Shown here piece after piece: positions 44,591 through 52,262 of a DNA stretch of 64,000 nt. The stretch spans positions 3,596,001 to 3,660,000 of the forward strand of contig NZ_CP046956.1 of assembly GCF_017792025.1 (NCBI RefSeq), written 5' to 3'. The translations under genes and the position numbers were made by a program. How positions within the stretch are numbered: position 1 is the stretch's first letter; each line of letters starts with the position of its first letter. This stretch comes from Sediminibacillus dalangtanensis (lineage in GTDB: Bacteria; Bacillota; Bacilli; Bacillales; Amphibacillaceae). The notes below the pieces were generated by a model. The model did no database searches. It worked only from the letters and a program-made list of their open reading frames with translations, and was not told where the DNA came from.

Positions 44591-44639
44591 GGGGGGACAG
44601 TCCCTTCCATCGTAATGCGATGGAAGGGACTGTCCCCCA
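44591..44639. repeat. GGGGACAGTCCC palindrome, copy 3
   Basis: GGGGGACAGTCCCTTCCATCG pairs perfectly with its complement around TAATG; it follows the last gene of the sigma operon and probably also terminates it. Confidence 0.85.
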
Positions 44640-44663
44640 TTTCAAAAAATTTTCTTAATGGGG

Positions 44664-44692
44664 TTGACTCGATCGATAGGGTGATTTATAAT
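44664..44692 (+). promoter_or_regulatory. Sigma-A promoter of the S-box leader
   Basis: TTGACT (44664-44669) and a perfect TATAAT (44687-44692) are separated by 17 bp. Confidence 0.88.
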
Positions 44693-44733
44693 TCTTTAAA
44701 AGATTGAAATTTCCAACAAATTGAATAATGAGA

Positions 44734-44893
44734 CTCTTATCCAGAGCGGCGGAGGGACTAGGCCCGATGATGCCCGGCAACCTTCAGGCAATGATGCTTG
44801 AAAAGGTGCCAATTCCTACAGGTCCATGATCTGACAGATAAGAGGAGGACTCCGGATATACGCCCTCTTCTTAGGAAGGGGGCTTTTCTATTC
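44734..44893 (+). ncRNA. SAM-I (S-box) riboswitch with terminator
   Basis: The leader shows the S-box order: CTCTTATC...AGAG, GGAGGGACTAGGCCC, GATGATGCCCGGCAACC, GAAAAGGTGCCAATTCC, and TGACAGATAAGAG closing the basal stem at 44844. A terminator stem (GCCCTCTTC with GGAAGGGGGC, then TTTTCT; 44861-44893) follows. High SAM should give termination and low SAM should allow expression of the downstream sulfhydrylase gene. Confidence 0.95.
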
Positions 44894-44982
44894 CCCTCTT
44901 TCCAACACAACATTTCATTACCTGCTTCCACGGCCTTAGGTACAATTTTTCCCTAGCATTATCACACTTAGGAGGAATTAAA

Positions 44983-46749
44983 ATGACAAACCCATTTCAT
45001 TTACAAGGTACCGAAACACAACTGCTTCACGGAGGACAGACACCAGATCCGGCTACAGGGTCCCGGGCTGTCCCGATTTATCAAACAACTTCTTATGTAT
45101 TCCGCGATACCGAGCATGCGCAAAACCTTTTTGCCCTAGCCGAACCAGGCAACATTTATTCGAGAATCATGAACCCGACTGTCGATGCATTTGAACAACG
45201 AATCGCTCTTTTAGAAGACGGCGTCGCAGCGGTGGCCACTTCGTCCGGCATGGCTGCCATTACCCTGTCGATCCTGAACCTTGCCGGGAGCGGTGACGAA
45301 ATTGTAGCCGACAGCAATTTGTACGGCGGCACCTATAACCTGTTCGTCAAAACGCTCCCTCGCTATGGAATCAATGTCACCTTTGTTGATGCATCTGATC
45401 CGGAAAAAGTCCGCGCAGCTATTACGGACAAAACCAAAGCTGTCTTCGGAGAAATCATTACCAATCCCAGCCTGAATGTACTCGATGTGGAAACAATCGC
45501 TGCAATTGCTCATGAGCAGGATATTCCATTCATTATCGATAATACCTTCGCCACTCCATACTTAACCAAACCAATCGCCTGGGGTGCGGACATCGTCGTC
45601 CACTCCGCGACCAAGTGGATCGGTGGACACGGTACAACAATCGGGGGTGTAGTCGTCGATGGCGGGCGTTTTAACTGGAACAACGAAAAATTCCCTGAGT
45701 TCATCAATCCCGATGAAAGCTATCATGGCATTCGTTATGCGATCGACACTGCACCGGCAGCCTTTGCTACGAAGTTACGTGTACAGCTGTTACGCGATAT
45801 TGGTGCCTGCCTAAGCCCGCAAAATGCATTTTTGCTTTTGCAAGGCTTGGAAACGTTGCACCTCCGTATCGAAAAACATAACCAAAACGCTCAACAGGTC
45901 GCCGCTTACTTAAGCGATCATCCAGCTGTGGAATGGGTTGCGTACCCGGGATTGGAAAACCATCCTTCCCATCAGCTCGCAGAAAAATATTTAAACGGAA
46001 AAGCCGGCTCGATTATTACTTTCGGCATCAAAGGCGGTCGTGATGCCGGACGACAGCTAATCGACAACATTACCCTTTGGTCGCATGTTGCCAATGTCGG
46101 GGATGCCAAGTCGCTGATCATCCACCCTGCTTCTACAACCCACCAGCAACTGGATGCAGATGGACTGAAAGAAAGTGGTGTAACGGAAGAATTGATTCGT
46201 CTGTCGATCGGTATTGAAACGGCAGAGGACTTGATCCGGGATCTCGACCAGGCAATCGCCAAAGCTACCGGAACACAACCTACCGTAACGGTTACGAACG
46301 AAAAGGCAATCCAGTGGGCGCTTCACTCACCATTCGACCGGACAAACGGACTGCGGCAAAAGACCATTGCCGTACTTGGAATAGAACCCGACGCTGATCT
46401 GCCGGTGTATCAGACAGCAGCAAAGTTGCAAAATCTCGGCTATAAAATCATTCCGGTTCATAATGGAAGTGAGCCGATCCTTAGTGAGACACCAGTGGCT
46501 AGCCTGTCAGCGATCGAGGATGAAATCGATGTGCTTTATACACAGGACACGCTGGCGGCTGAGGCCATACTGGCAAACGAAAGCCCGATTGAAACAAAGA
46601 TACTATGGCTCGATTCTCAGGAAACCAGCCTGGATGTCACCGACCAGGCGCGCGTGCAAGGGATTACCGTTGTCGAAAGTCTTTGCCCATATCAGGAAGC
46701 GGTAAGACTGAGAAGCGGAGATACGAGACAACAGCCTGTCCACGCTTGA
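44983..46749 (+). CDS. metY: O-acetylhomoserine sulfhydrylase fused to CoA-binding-like domain
   Basis: PLP enzyme that makes homocysteine (or methionine-pathway thiols) from O-acetylhomoserine and sulfide. Residues 1-430 are a full MetY domain, with PLP lysine K211 in [11 protein letters not shown] and the substrate motif [11 protein letters not shown]. Residues about 440-585 are an added Rossmann-type CoA-binding domain (YccU-like), recognisable by [28 protein letters not shown] and a final [14 protein letters not shown]. Ordinary MetY proteins end near residue 430, so this is a fusion. Expression is S-box controlled. AGGAGG precedes the ATG; a terminator follows at 46794-46825. Confidence 0.93.
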   Translation: MTNPFHLQGTETQLLHGGQTPDPATGSRAVPIYQTTSYVFRDTEHAQNLFALAEPGNIYSRIMNPTVDAFEQRIALLEDGVAAVATSSGMAAITLSILNLAGSGDEIVADSNLYGGTYNLFVKTLPRYGINVTFVDASDPEKVRAAITDKTKAVFGEIITNPSLNVLDVETIAAIAHEQDIPFIIDNTFATPYLTKPIAWGADIVVHSATKWIGGHGTTIGGVVVDGGRFNWNNEKFPEFINPDESYHGIRYAIDTAPAAFATKLRVQLLRDIGACLSPQNAFLLLQGLETLHLRIEKHNQNAQQVAAYLSDHPAVEWVAYPGLENHPSHQLAEKYLNGKAGSIITFGIKGGRDAGRQLIDNITLWSHVANVGDAKSLIIHPASTTHQQLDADGLKESGVTEELIRLSIGIETAEDLIRDLDQAIAKATGTQPTVTVTNEKAIQWALHSPFDRTNGLRQKTIAVLGIEPDADLPVYQTAAKLQNLGYKIIPVHNGSEPILSETPVASLSAIEDEIDVLYTQDTLAAEAILANESPIETKILWLDSQETSLDVTDQARVQGITVVESLCPYQEAVRLRSGDTRQQPVHA

Positions 46750-46793
46750 TATAGCATGTACCAGTACGAAAAATAAAAGGACTCCCCTCATTT

Positions 46794-46825
46794 AAAAGCC
46801 GCTTGGAATCATCCAAGCGGCTTTT
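46794..46825 (+). terminator. Terminator of metY
   Basis: AAAAGCCGCTTGG and CCAAGCGGCTTTT form a perfect stem around AATCAT. Confidence 0.92.
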
Positions 46826-46962
46826 GTATATTGGAATATTAGAGGTATCAGATATGGGGCAACCGGTTTATAATGAATTTATTATTTTTTACCTTTGTAT
46901 TAAATAACAAATTAAGGTTTTACTAGAAAGCTTTATCTTAAAATAGATCTTTAGCAAAGATC

Positions 46963-47130
46963 TCATGCTTTAACTTTAATGAAGACATTTTCAAAGTAGA
47001 AGATCACTGTACTCGTCTTTTTTTGACAAGGTGAATTTACTCCTTCTAATATCCCCTTCAGGTATTTTTTTACGGTAGGACTTGATATCTTAAGTTCTCT
47101 AGGGATTTGATTAATTTGTAGCATCTTCAT
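46963..47130 (-). pseudogene. HTH-type remnant, possibly from a transposase
   Basis: A 55-codon frame encodes QINQIPRELKISSPTVKKYL, which matches the helix-turn-helix of IS21-type and related transposases (typically IxxIARELxISRxTVRKYL), then loses similarity. No catalytic domain, terminal repeats or partner gene are present. The surrounding 46830-47290 is AT-rich and otherwise featureless. It is best read as a decayed mobile-element fragment; a tiny DNA-binding protein is less likely. Confidence 0.45.
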
Positions 47131-47290
47131 GAACCCTAATATGCAACATTAATTTTCCTCCATATAAAATAACCAACATATCATAGAAAGTTAGATTAAT
47201 ATAACAAAAGTGTAAAGACTCATTAGGTACTTACTGTACACTCTATTTCACCTTTTCAATACGAATTCCTCATGTTAACAATAAAAATAT

Positions 47291-47322
47291 CGTCCAGCGT
47301 TCATTCATGCAACGCTGGACGA
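47291..47322. terminator. Bidirectional hairpin terminator
   Basis: CGTCCAGCGTT pairs exactly with AACGCTGGACG around CATTCATGC, flanked by ATATTTTTAT on one strand and ATGTTTTT on the other. No intact gene ends next to it, so it may be left from a lost gene. Confidence 0.7.
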
Positions 47323-47450
47323 TGTTTTTCACCTCAGAAAACAATAAGAAATTCTTCACTGCCTTCCTACACCATCCCATTTTCATCCCATGCTTCCAAG
47401 GTTATAGATTTATGTCTCGATTATCCATTGGTTAATAGAAACAATTACAG

Positions 47451-47618
47451 CTAATATTTGTTTTTCAGCTCCCGTACCTCTTCTTCCAGCTGTTCAACCC
47501 TTTGCTACAGTTCCTTTTTTGGTTCAGAAATTTTTCTGCCAATCATACCAAAAAAGCCGAACAGAGCTATGATTCCGCCGGCGATTGCCATGACAAACAA
47601 TAAAACTATTTCTGCCAA
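47451..47618 (-). pseudogene. Small membrane protein interrupted by an amber codon
   Basis: From TTG 47618, with GAGGGAGGG upstream, the frame encodes one membrane helix (LLFVMAIAGGIIALFGFFGM) and then EPKKEL, TAG, QRVEQLEEEVRELKNKY and a final TAG. The amber codon 38 (47505-47507) splits a membrane anchor from its coiled-coil tail; both halves are in the same frame and look like one 54-residue protein. A single CAG-to-TAG change would explain it. A shortened 37-residue peptide could still be made. Confidence 0.6.
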
Positions 47619-47665
47619 GATTATCCCTCCCTCTTTCACTAGAAATTCCGCTTTTGTTACCTATT

Positions 47666-48580
47666 TTAACCCGGCATTCCAACACGTTTGTTCTGCTGAA
47701 GAATATCTTTTATCGTCTTATCAAGCGTATCGAATCTGAACTGAAAACCTTCCTGTTCCAAACGTTCTGGAATTACCCAGCGACTTTTTAACACGAGTTC
47801 CGTTTCCGTCCGGATCAATACCGCTCCCATTTCCAGCATCCATTTCGGTGCTGGCAAACCTATCGGGGCATTCATTTCCGTTCTTAATCGCTTCATCAGC
47901 TCCCGATTGCTGACGGGGTTGGGGGCTGCACAATTAAAGACACCGCTCAAGTCATCCCTTCCTTGCAAAAACAGGACAATTTGAAACAGATCTTCCACAT
48001 GGATCCAGCTGAATTTTTGCTTTCCAGATCCCTGGACACCGCCGAGACCAAATTTCACCAGATTTAAATAAGGAGTCATCACCCCTCCCCCTGGCCCTAA
48101 AACGATAGCAGTTCGGAGAGCAGCTTGTCTTGTATTCGGTAAATCAAAAGAAAAGAATACTTCTTCCCATTTTTCCGCCACATCCACAGAAAAGCCCGTG
48201 CCTATTTCTCCGTTTGTTTCCGTCATCGGCCGATCTTCCGCATGCCGGTATATCGTAGCGGTACTGGCGTTAAGCCAAACCGGCGGCGGGTTATCACAAG
48301 CCTTGATGGCTTCGCCGAGAATGGTCGTCGTGTCGATTCTTGATTGCAGGATTTCCCGCTTGTTTTTATCATGATAACGACAGTTGACCGATTTACCAGC
48401 CAGATTGACGAGCAAATGCGCCTCTTCCAATGCTTCTTTGATGGCATCCCTGTCGTCCCATGATATGTAAGAGGGCTGTCTTGATATAATACCTACGTCA
48501 TATCCCTTCTCTTCAAACCTACTTTTGAAATAATTACCGATAAAGCCTGTTCCCCCTGCGAGGATCACTTTTTTCATCAT
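47666..48580 (-). CDS. yfhF: TIGR01777 family NAD(P)-dependent epimerase-like protein (YfhF-like)
   Basis: Atypical short-chain dehydrogenase of 304 residues. The nucleotide-binding motif GGTGFIGNY lies near the N-terminus, and LVNLAGKSVNCRY, WLNASTATIYRH and SWIHVEDLFQ follow in the order typical of the TIGR01777/SulA-like family. The DUF1731 tail (residues 260-304, PAPKWMLEMGAVLIRTETEL) is present. Substrate is unknown. ATG 48580 follows GGGG by five bases; a second ATG directly follows. Confidence 0.83.
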   Translation of the reverse strand: MMKKVILAGGTGFIGNYFKSRFEEKGYDVGIISRQPSYISWDDRDAIKEALEEAHLLVNLAGKSVNCRYHDKNKREILQSRIDTTTILGEAIKACDNPPPVWLNASTATIYRHAEDRPMTETNGEIGTGFSVDVAEKWEEVFFSFDLPNTRQAALRTAIVLGPGGGVMTPYLNLVKFGLGGVQGSGKQKFSWIHVEDLFQIVLFLQGRDDLSGVFNCAAPNPVSNRELMKRLRTEMNAPIGLPAPKWMLEMGAVLIRTETELVLKSRWVIPERLEQEGFQFRFDTLDKTIKDILQQNKRVGMPG

Positions 48581-48689
48581 CAAAACCCCAATCTGCATTT
48601 TATCCGAATTGGTTGTCTCTTGGTGTTTTGCGTTTATTTTAACATAGATAACTATTGGTAACGGCGCCTATGCGTGATAAGATGAAGGG

Positions 48690-49310
48690 CTATGACTCCT
48701 GCCTGAATCCGTTTTTATCCATAAATGAAATCGGCGTGTTGGACAGTGTTGACCTCATCAATTGAAAAACGTCTTCTTGGGATAACAACTCCTCCCTTTC
48801 AGATATCATAGCTTGTACCCTCATACCATACCCCAGAATAGTGAAGAAGGCAGATATTTTTTCAGCATCCAATGTATCAGGTATCGGTCCTCTATTTTGC
48901 CCTGCATTAATCCACTTTACGGAATGCTGAAAAAATGCTTCCTGGAATTCCTCTAAGATTTCTTGATCTTCTGCTTTATTTTGGTGACTTATCAAATAAA
49001 AGAAAATTTGGTTGGAAACGCTGGACTTAGAATGAATAAAGGATTTTAACGTCTGGCGAAGTGGCTCGCCCAATTCTGCTTCTTTTTGTTCCTTGATACT
49101 AGTGTGAAACTGCTTATCAACTTGTTCTAATTGATGCTTCAACACTAAGACAAACAATTCATTTTTACTTTTAACATAATGATAGATTGCACCTTTCGAA
49201 AGACCGCTACGCTGTATGATTTCATTCAACGTTGTCTTCTGACACCCTTTTTCAGAGATAATCTCTTCTGTGACTTTGATTAGTTTCTGGAAGCTTTCAT
49301 TCTCATACAT
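48690..49310 (-). CDS. TetR/AcrR family regulator
   Basis: The 206-residue protein has a TetR N-terminal domain (KVTEEIISEKGCQKTTLNEIIQRSGLSKGAIYHYVKSKNELF) and a helical ligand domain. The ATG at 49310 lies eight bases after AGGAGTG. A 15-bp palindrome in the divergent gap (49381-49395) is its likely operator, making the membrane protein gene at 49440 its probable target. The inducer is unknown. Confidence 0.85.
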   Translation of the reverse strand: MYENESFQKLIKVTEEIISEKGCQKTTLNEIIQRSGLSKGAIYHYVKSKNELFVLVLKHQLEQVDKQFHTSIKEQKEAELGEPLRQTLKSFIHSKSSVSNQIFFYLISHQNKAEDQEILEEFQEAFFQHSVKWINAGQNRGPIPDTLDAEKISAFFTILGYGMRVQAMISEREELLSQEDVFQLMRSTLSNTPISFMDKNGFRQES

Positions 49311-49380
49311 GTTCTGTACACTCCTAGTGATCATATAACTTAACTATACAGAGGTGTAAAGTTTCTGTAAACCGCTTGCG

Positions 49381-49395
49381 TACCGACCGTCGGTA
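49381..49395. promoter_or_regulatory. Operator-like palindrome TACCGACCGTCGGTA
   Basis: Seven-base perfect arms around one central base, placed between the divergent TetR gene and the membrane protein gene. ACCGAC...GTCGGT sites are common for TetR-family regulators. Confidence 0.75.
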
Positions 49396-49439
49396 TGTTA
49401 CTTTTTTCTTAATTACTATCTTATTAAGGAGGTTGAAAG

Positions 49440-50342
49440 ATGGTGAAAACAGCTCAAGGAAATCATCTTTTTTATCGCTCATGGCTTGTTCGAGAACGCT
49501 TGTTACTGTTCACTGGAGGAATCGGCCTTCTTCTTGGCGGTGTTTGTCTTTTCATTGTGCTTTTCAAGGGAGCTGCTATTCCTCCGGAAGGGGATTTGTT
49601 TAAAGCCGTATCTTTTAATGTCGCTATTGGAGTCTTTTTAATAACGACGGCCATACTACTACCTTTGGTCAAGATGCCTGACTCTAAACAAAGACTATTT
49701 CGATGGGGTCTCTTCATTTGTAGTCTATATAGTTACGGCGCAGAAACCATTCAGCACATTCGAGGAATAAACCCTCGTTTTTCAGTAGCCGGAAATCTGA
49801 TTGACCAAGTTGCTGGCGGGGTTTTCGGACTTGTATCCCTGTGTATAGTCGGGATATACATTATGTTGGCCTTCTACATTTTCCAGCCTGTTATGCTGAA
49901 ACAAAATCCAATTTGCACCCTCGGTTTAAGATACGGTATTCTTTCAACGCTGATTTCCTTTGCGGCTGGTGTCTGGATGATTGTATTACAGGGACGATTT
50001 GTCGGCATGGATGGAAACATTATCTTGTTCCATGGTTTGGGGTTTCACGGATTACAAGTTATGCCAATCCTTGCCTGGGCCTTCGTCCAATCCTATTCTG
50101 ATAAGAGAAAACAACGGAAACTGATCCACTTGACTGGAGGGGTTTGGAACTTATCACTAGGAATGATCGGCATACAAACAGCACTAGGAAAAACACTTCT
50201 TCAGCTAACCATTACCTCTACCGCATTCTACCTACTGACAATAGCCTTTTTTACAATCTTTCTTTCAACAGCATTTCAATTTTTTAAAAATCCAAAAAGG
50301 ATTGCTTCCATTGCTTCGGAAGACAAAGACTTAGCAAACTAA
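49440..50342 (+). CDS. Unknown membrane protein, probable TetR target
   Basis: A 300-residue protein with about eight hydrophobic segments and no motif I can assign. Features include a long external loop (GINPRFSVAGNLIDQVAGG near residue 110) and histidines in LFHGLGFHGLQVMPILAW (near 198), a pattern that might bind metal or heme. AAGGAGG lies seven bases before ATG. The gene is divergent from the TetR regulator and shares its operator region. A polar tail ends at residue 300. Confidence 0.7.
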   Translation: MVKTAQGNHLFYRSWLVRERLLLFTGGIGLLLGGVCLFIVLFKGAAIPPEGDLFKAVSFNVAIGVFLITTAILLPLVKMPDSKQRLFRWGLFICSLYSYGAETIQHIRGINPRFSVAGNLIDQVAGGVFGLVSLCIVGIYIMLAFYIFQPVMLKQNPICTLGLRYGILSTLISFAAGVWMIVLQGRFVGMDGNIILFHGLGFHGLQVMPILAWAFVQSYSDKRKQRKLIHLTGGVWNLSLGMIGIQTALGKTLLQLTITSTAFYLLTIAFFTIFLSTAFQFFKNPKRIASIASEDKDLAN

Positions 50343-50366
50343 ACATCATTTCTTCATGGTGGCTGA

Positions 50367-50513
50367 AACAATGTTTCTGCTCAGGGTGGACAAACGCCGG
50401 ATACAGCTACTTCCCTGCCAACGATGATGATGTTCGGTATTATCGTTAGTGCCTTAGGATTACTGGTGCTTGCTTTAAGAAAACACATGGGGATACTGTT
50501 TCCTGTCACGTGA
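50367..50513 (+). pseudogene. C-terminal remnant of a sortase-anchored surface protein
   Basis: A frame without a start codon encodes GGQTPDTATSLPTMMMFG, a hydrophobic stretch and LRKHMG: the layout of a class D sortase signal (LPDTAT degenerated to TPDTAT), membrane span and basic tail. Everything upstream of the anchor has been lost; a stop codon lies at 50364-50366. The sortase remnant follows directly. Confidence 0.6.
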
Positions 50514-50524
50514 ATCAAGTATAA

Positions 50525-50740
50525 AATGGAGAACATCTCTACGTCACTTTTGAAGGAGTGACTTATGATTATCAGGTCAACAAAACTTGGGTAACAGATA
50601 AAGATGATCATTCGGTAATTGCAAAAGAAGAACCGACATGGACACTTACAACCTGTTATCTTTTTGACTTTATTGGCTCTGCGCCAAAACGTTATATGAT
50701 TCAGGCAGCATTGGTTGGAAAAGAAGTACCTGCGGCCTGA
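50525..50740 (+). pseudogene. Class D sortase, C-terminal fragment
   Basis: The frame encodes GEHLYVTFEGVTYDYQV, then WTLTTCYLFDFIGSAPKRY and a short end. TLTTC with its catalytic cysteine and the downstream arginine are the active-site signature of class D sortases. Only about 70 of roughly 200 residues remain; the N-terminal membrane anchor, catalytic histidine and start codon are missing, and TAA at 50522 closes the frame upstream. With the preceding surface-protein tail it is the relic of a substrate-sortase pair. Confidence 0.72.
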
Positions 50741-50743
50741 TAG

Positions 50744-50777
50744 AAAAGTCAGTTCATCTAAGGATGAGCTGACTTTT
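50744..50777. terminator. Bidirectional terminator
   Basis: AAAAGTCAGTTCATC and GATGAGCTGACTTTT pair with one mismatch around TAAG, between the sortase remnant and the methyltransferase gene. Confidence 0.85.
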
Positions 50778-50790
50778 GTTTTTGACAGAC

Positions 50791-51570
50791 TCACAAAACG
50801 AGTTTTACTGCCTTGGTCGCGATAAACGTTTTGATATATTGATCCAAAACCCGTGTTCCTCCGAAATCATCTTCATAAAAACCCATTATTGCAAAGCCGG
50901 CGTCGATTTGCCCTTGTATTTGTTCCTCCATGGTATGCGCATATTCAATGGTTTGGTTGGAACGAATGTAATCCTCTACTTCTCCTTCAGGCAATTGATC
51001 TAAAGTCGAAGAGGGGATGGGATGCCTCACATCAAGAATCCCTTTTTGTTCCTGCTGATCATCAAAAATAAACAGCAGCGGATTCGTAAATCCGGCGATT
51101 AGAGTTCCATTGTTTTTTAATACCCTTGCCGCTTCTTTCCACACCGGATGGATGTTATCCACGAATAAATTGGAAACAGGGTGGATGATCATATCAAAAT
51201 ATTCGTCCTCAAAGACACTTAAGTCACGCATATCCCCTTGCACGGTGCATAACGACAATCCGTCCCGTTCTGCTACCAACCGGTCCTGTTCCAACTGCTT
51301 ACTTGATATGTCGGTGACGATTACCTCCGCACCCGCAGCAGCAAGTACAGGGGCTTGTTGCCCTCCACCTGATGCAAGGCAAAGTATTTTCATTCCCACT
51401 AAGCGCTTCGGGAACCAGTTGCGAGGTACTGCTTTCTCCGTTGTTACAGTAATTTCCCACTCACCGGCCTTACTCTTTTCAATGATTTCGCTACTTACTG
51501 ATTTTGTATAACGCGAGCCTTCCGCTACTTTCTGATCCCATGCATTGCTGTTTTGCCGTGTAGTGTCCAT
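50791..51570 (-). CDS. Class I SAM-dependent methyltransferase
   Basis: Small-molecule-type methyltransferase of 259 residues. SAM-binding motif I is KILCLASGGGQQAPVLAAAG near residue 65, followed by the acidic VTDISSKQLEQDR and post-I QGDMRDL; the Methyltransf_11 fold ends near residue 160 and a C-terminal lid follows. Substrate cannot be inferred. The ATG at 51570 is preceded by GGGGAGGAAACG. It is a single gene ending at a bidirectional terminator. Confidence 0.83.
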   Translation of the reverse strand: MDTTRQNSNAWDQKVAEGSRYTKSVSSEIIEKSKAGEWEITVTTEKAVPRNWFPKRLVGMKILCLASGGGQQAPVLAAAGAEVIVTDISSKQLEQDRLVAERDGLSLCTVQGDMRDLSVFEDEYFDMIIHPVSNLFVDNIHPVWKEAARVLKNNGTLIAGFTNPLLFIFDDQQEQKGILDVRHPIPSSTLDQLPEGEVEDYIRSNQTIEYAHTMEEQIQGQIDAGFAIMGFYEDDFGGTRVLDQYIKTFIATKAVKLVL

Positions 51571-51673
51571 TGTTCGTTTCCTCCCCATTCCCAACAACTT
51601 TATAGTTTTTACCAGCGTACCATAGAAGAGGCCATTAAGGAGCAACATATTCAATAAAATGCACGAAATAAAC

Positions 51674-51900
51674 TAGGCGGGGTAGGCGGGGTCAGGGTAG
51701 GCGGGGTCAGTCCCTCCTTCAGGAATATCCATCGCCTTTGCTCTTAGAGGGTCAGTCCCCATCAAGCCGAGTTCATCCTTTTTCAGGTTGTTTTTTCGCT
51801 TGAATCCTTGTCTGCCAAGGATTCTAACAATCAGGGGGACTGACCCTCCAAGGGGTAATTATTCTATCATGAGCTGGAGAGGGACTGACCCCTGACCCGC
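51674..51900. repeat. Nested GGGGTCAGTCCC palindrome block, copy 4
   Basis: An outer arm with three AGGCGGGGT direct repeats and GCGGGGTCAGTCCCTCC (51674-51717) pairs with GAGAGGGACTGACCCC and CTGACCCGC (51877-51900). An inner pair, GAGGGTCAGTCCCC (51747-51760) and GGGGGACTGACCCTC (51834-51848), lies inside, and AATCCTTG/CAAGGATT (51803-51822) forms the apex. The whole 227 bp could fold into one long interrupted hairpin. No gene is present. Confidence 0.78.
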
Positions 51901-51903
51901 TCT

Positions 51904-51935
51904 AAAAAGGCCAGCTCATGGTGAGCTGGCTTTTT
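51904..51935. terminator. Terminator next to the DUF2188 gene
   Basis: AAAAAGGCCAGCTCA and TGAGCTGGCTTTTT pair around TGG, immediately past the DUF2188 stop codon on the minus strand. Confidence 0.85.
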
Positions 51936-51955
51936 GCTGTTGAAGGGCTATTGTC

Positions 51956-52153
51956 TTAGTATTTCTTTTCTTCCACGATTTCGTGGTTTTCGTCTAAAAT
52001 CATCAGTCGGCTTGGTGTATCGTTTGAAGCCAACTTTTCTGCTTCTGCAATTGCATCGTCTTTTTTGCTGTATAAATCAGTCGGAGCTACGTCTTCGATT
52101 TTTACATACCAGCCTTCAGCATTTTTGTTTGGTGTTACGCTGTATTCTTTCAT
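51956..52153 (-). CDS. DUF2188 domain protein
   Basis: A 65-residue soluble protein made of one DUF2188 unit: YSVTPNKNAEGWYVKIED, then YSKKDDAIAEAEKLASN and LMILDENHEIVEEKKY. Such small proteins occur widely in bacteria with no known role. GAAAGGGAG lies upstream of the ATG. Its neighbours do not suggest a function. Confidence 0.78.
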   Translation of the reverse strand: MKEYSVTPNKNAEGWYVKIEDVAPTDLYSKKDDAIAEAEKLASNDTPSRLMILDENHEIVEEKKY

Positions 52154-52262
52154 GTCTATCGCTCCCTTTCAGAAATTGCTTTATCTTGTGTTACAAGACA
52201 ATTCCCGAGAGCATAGCGCCCCAAACCTGTACTATTGTGTTCTGTGCAGTACTCTGCCTGCT

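Noticed and set aside
51674..51900. Possible CRISPR-like array because of AGGCGGGGT direct repeats
   Set aside because: Only three short, unevenly spaced units without spacers or cas genes; it is a palindromic element.
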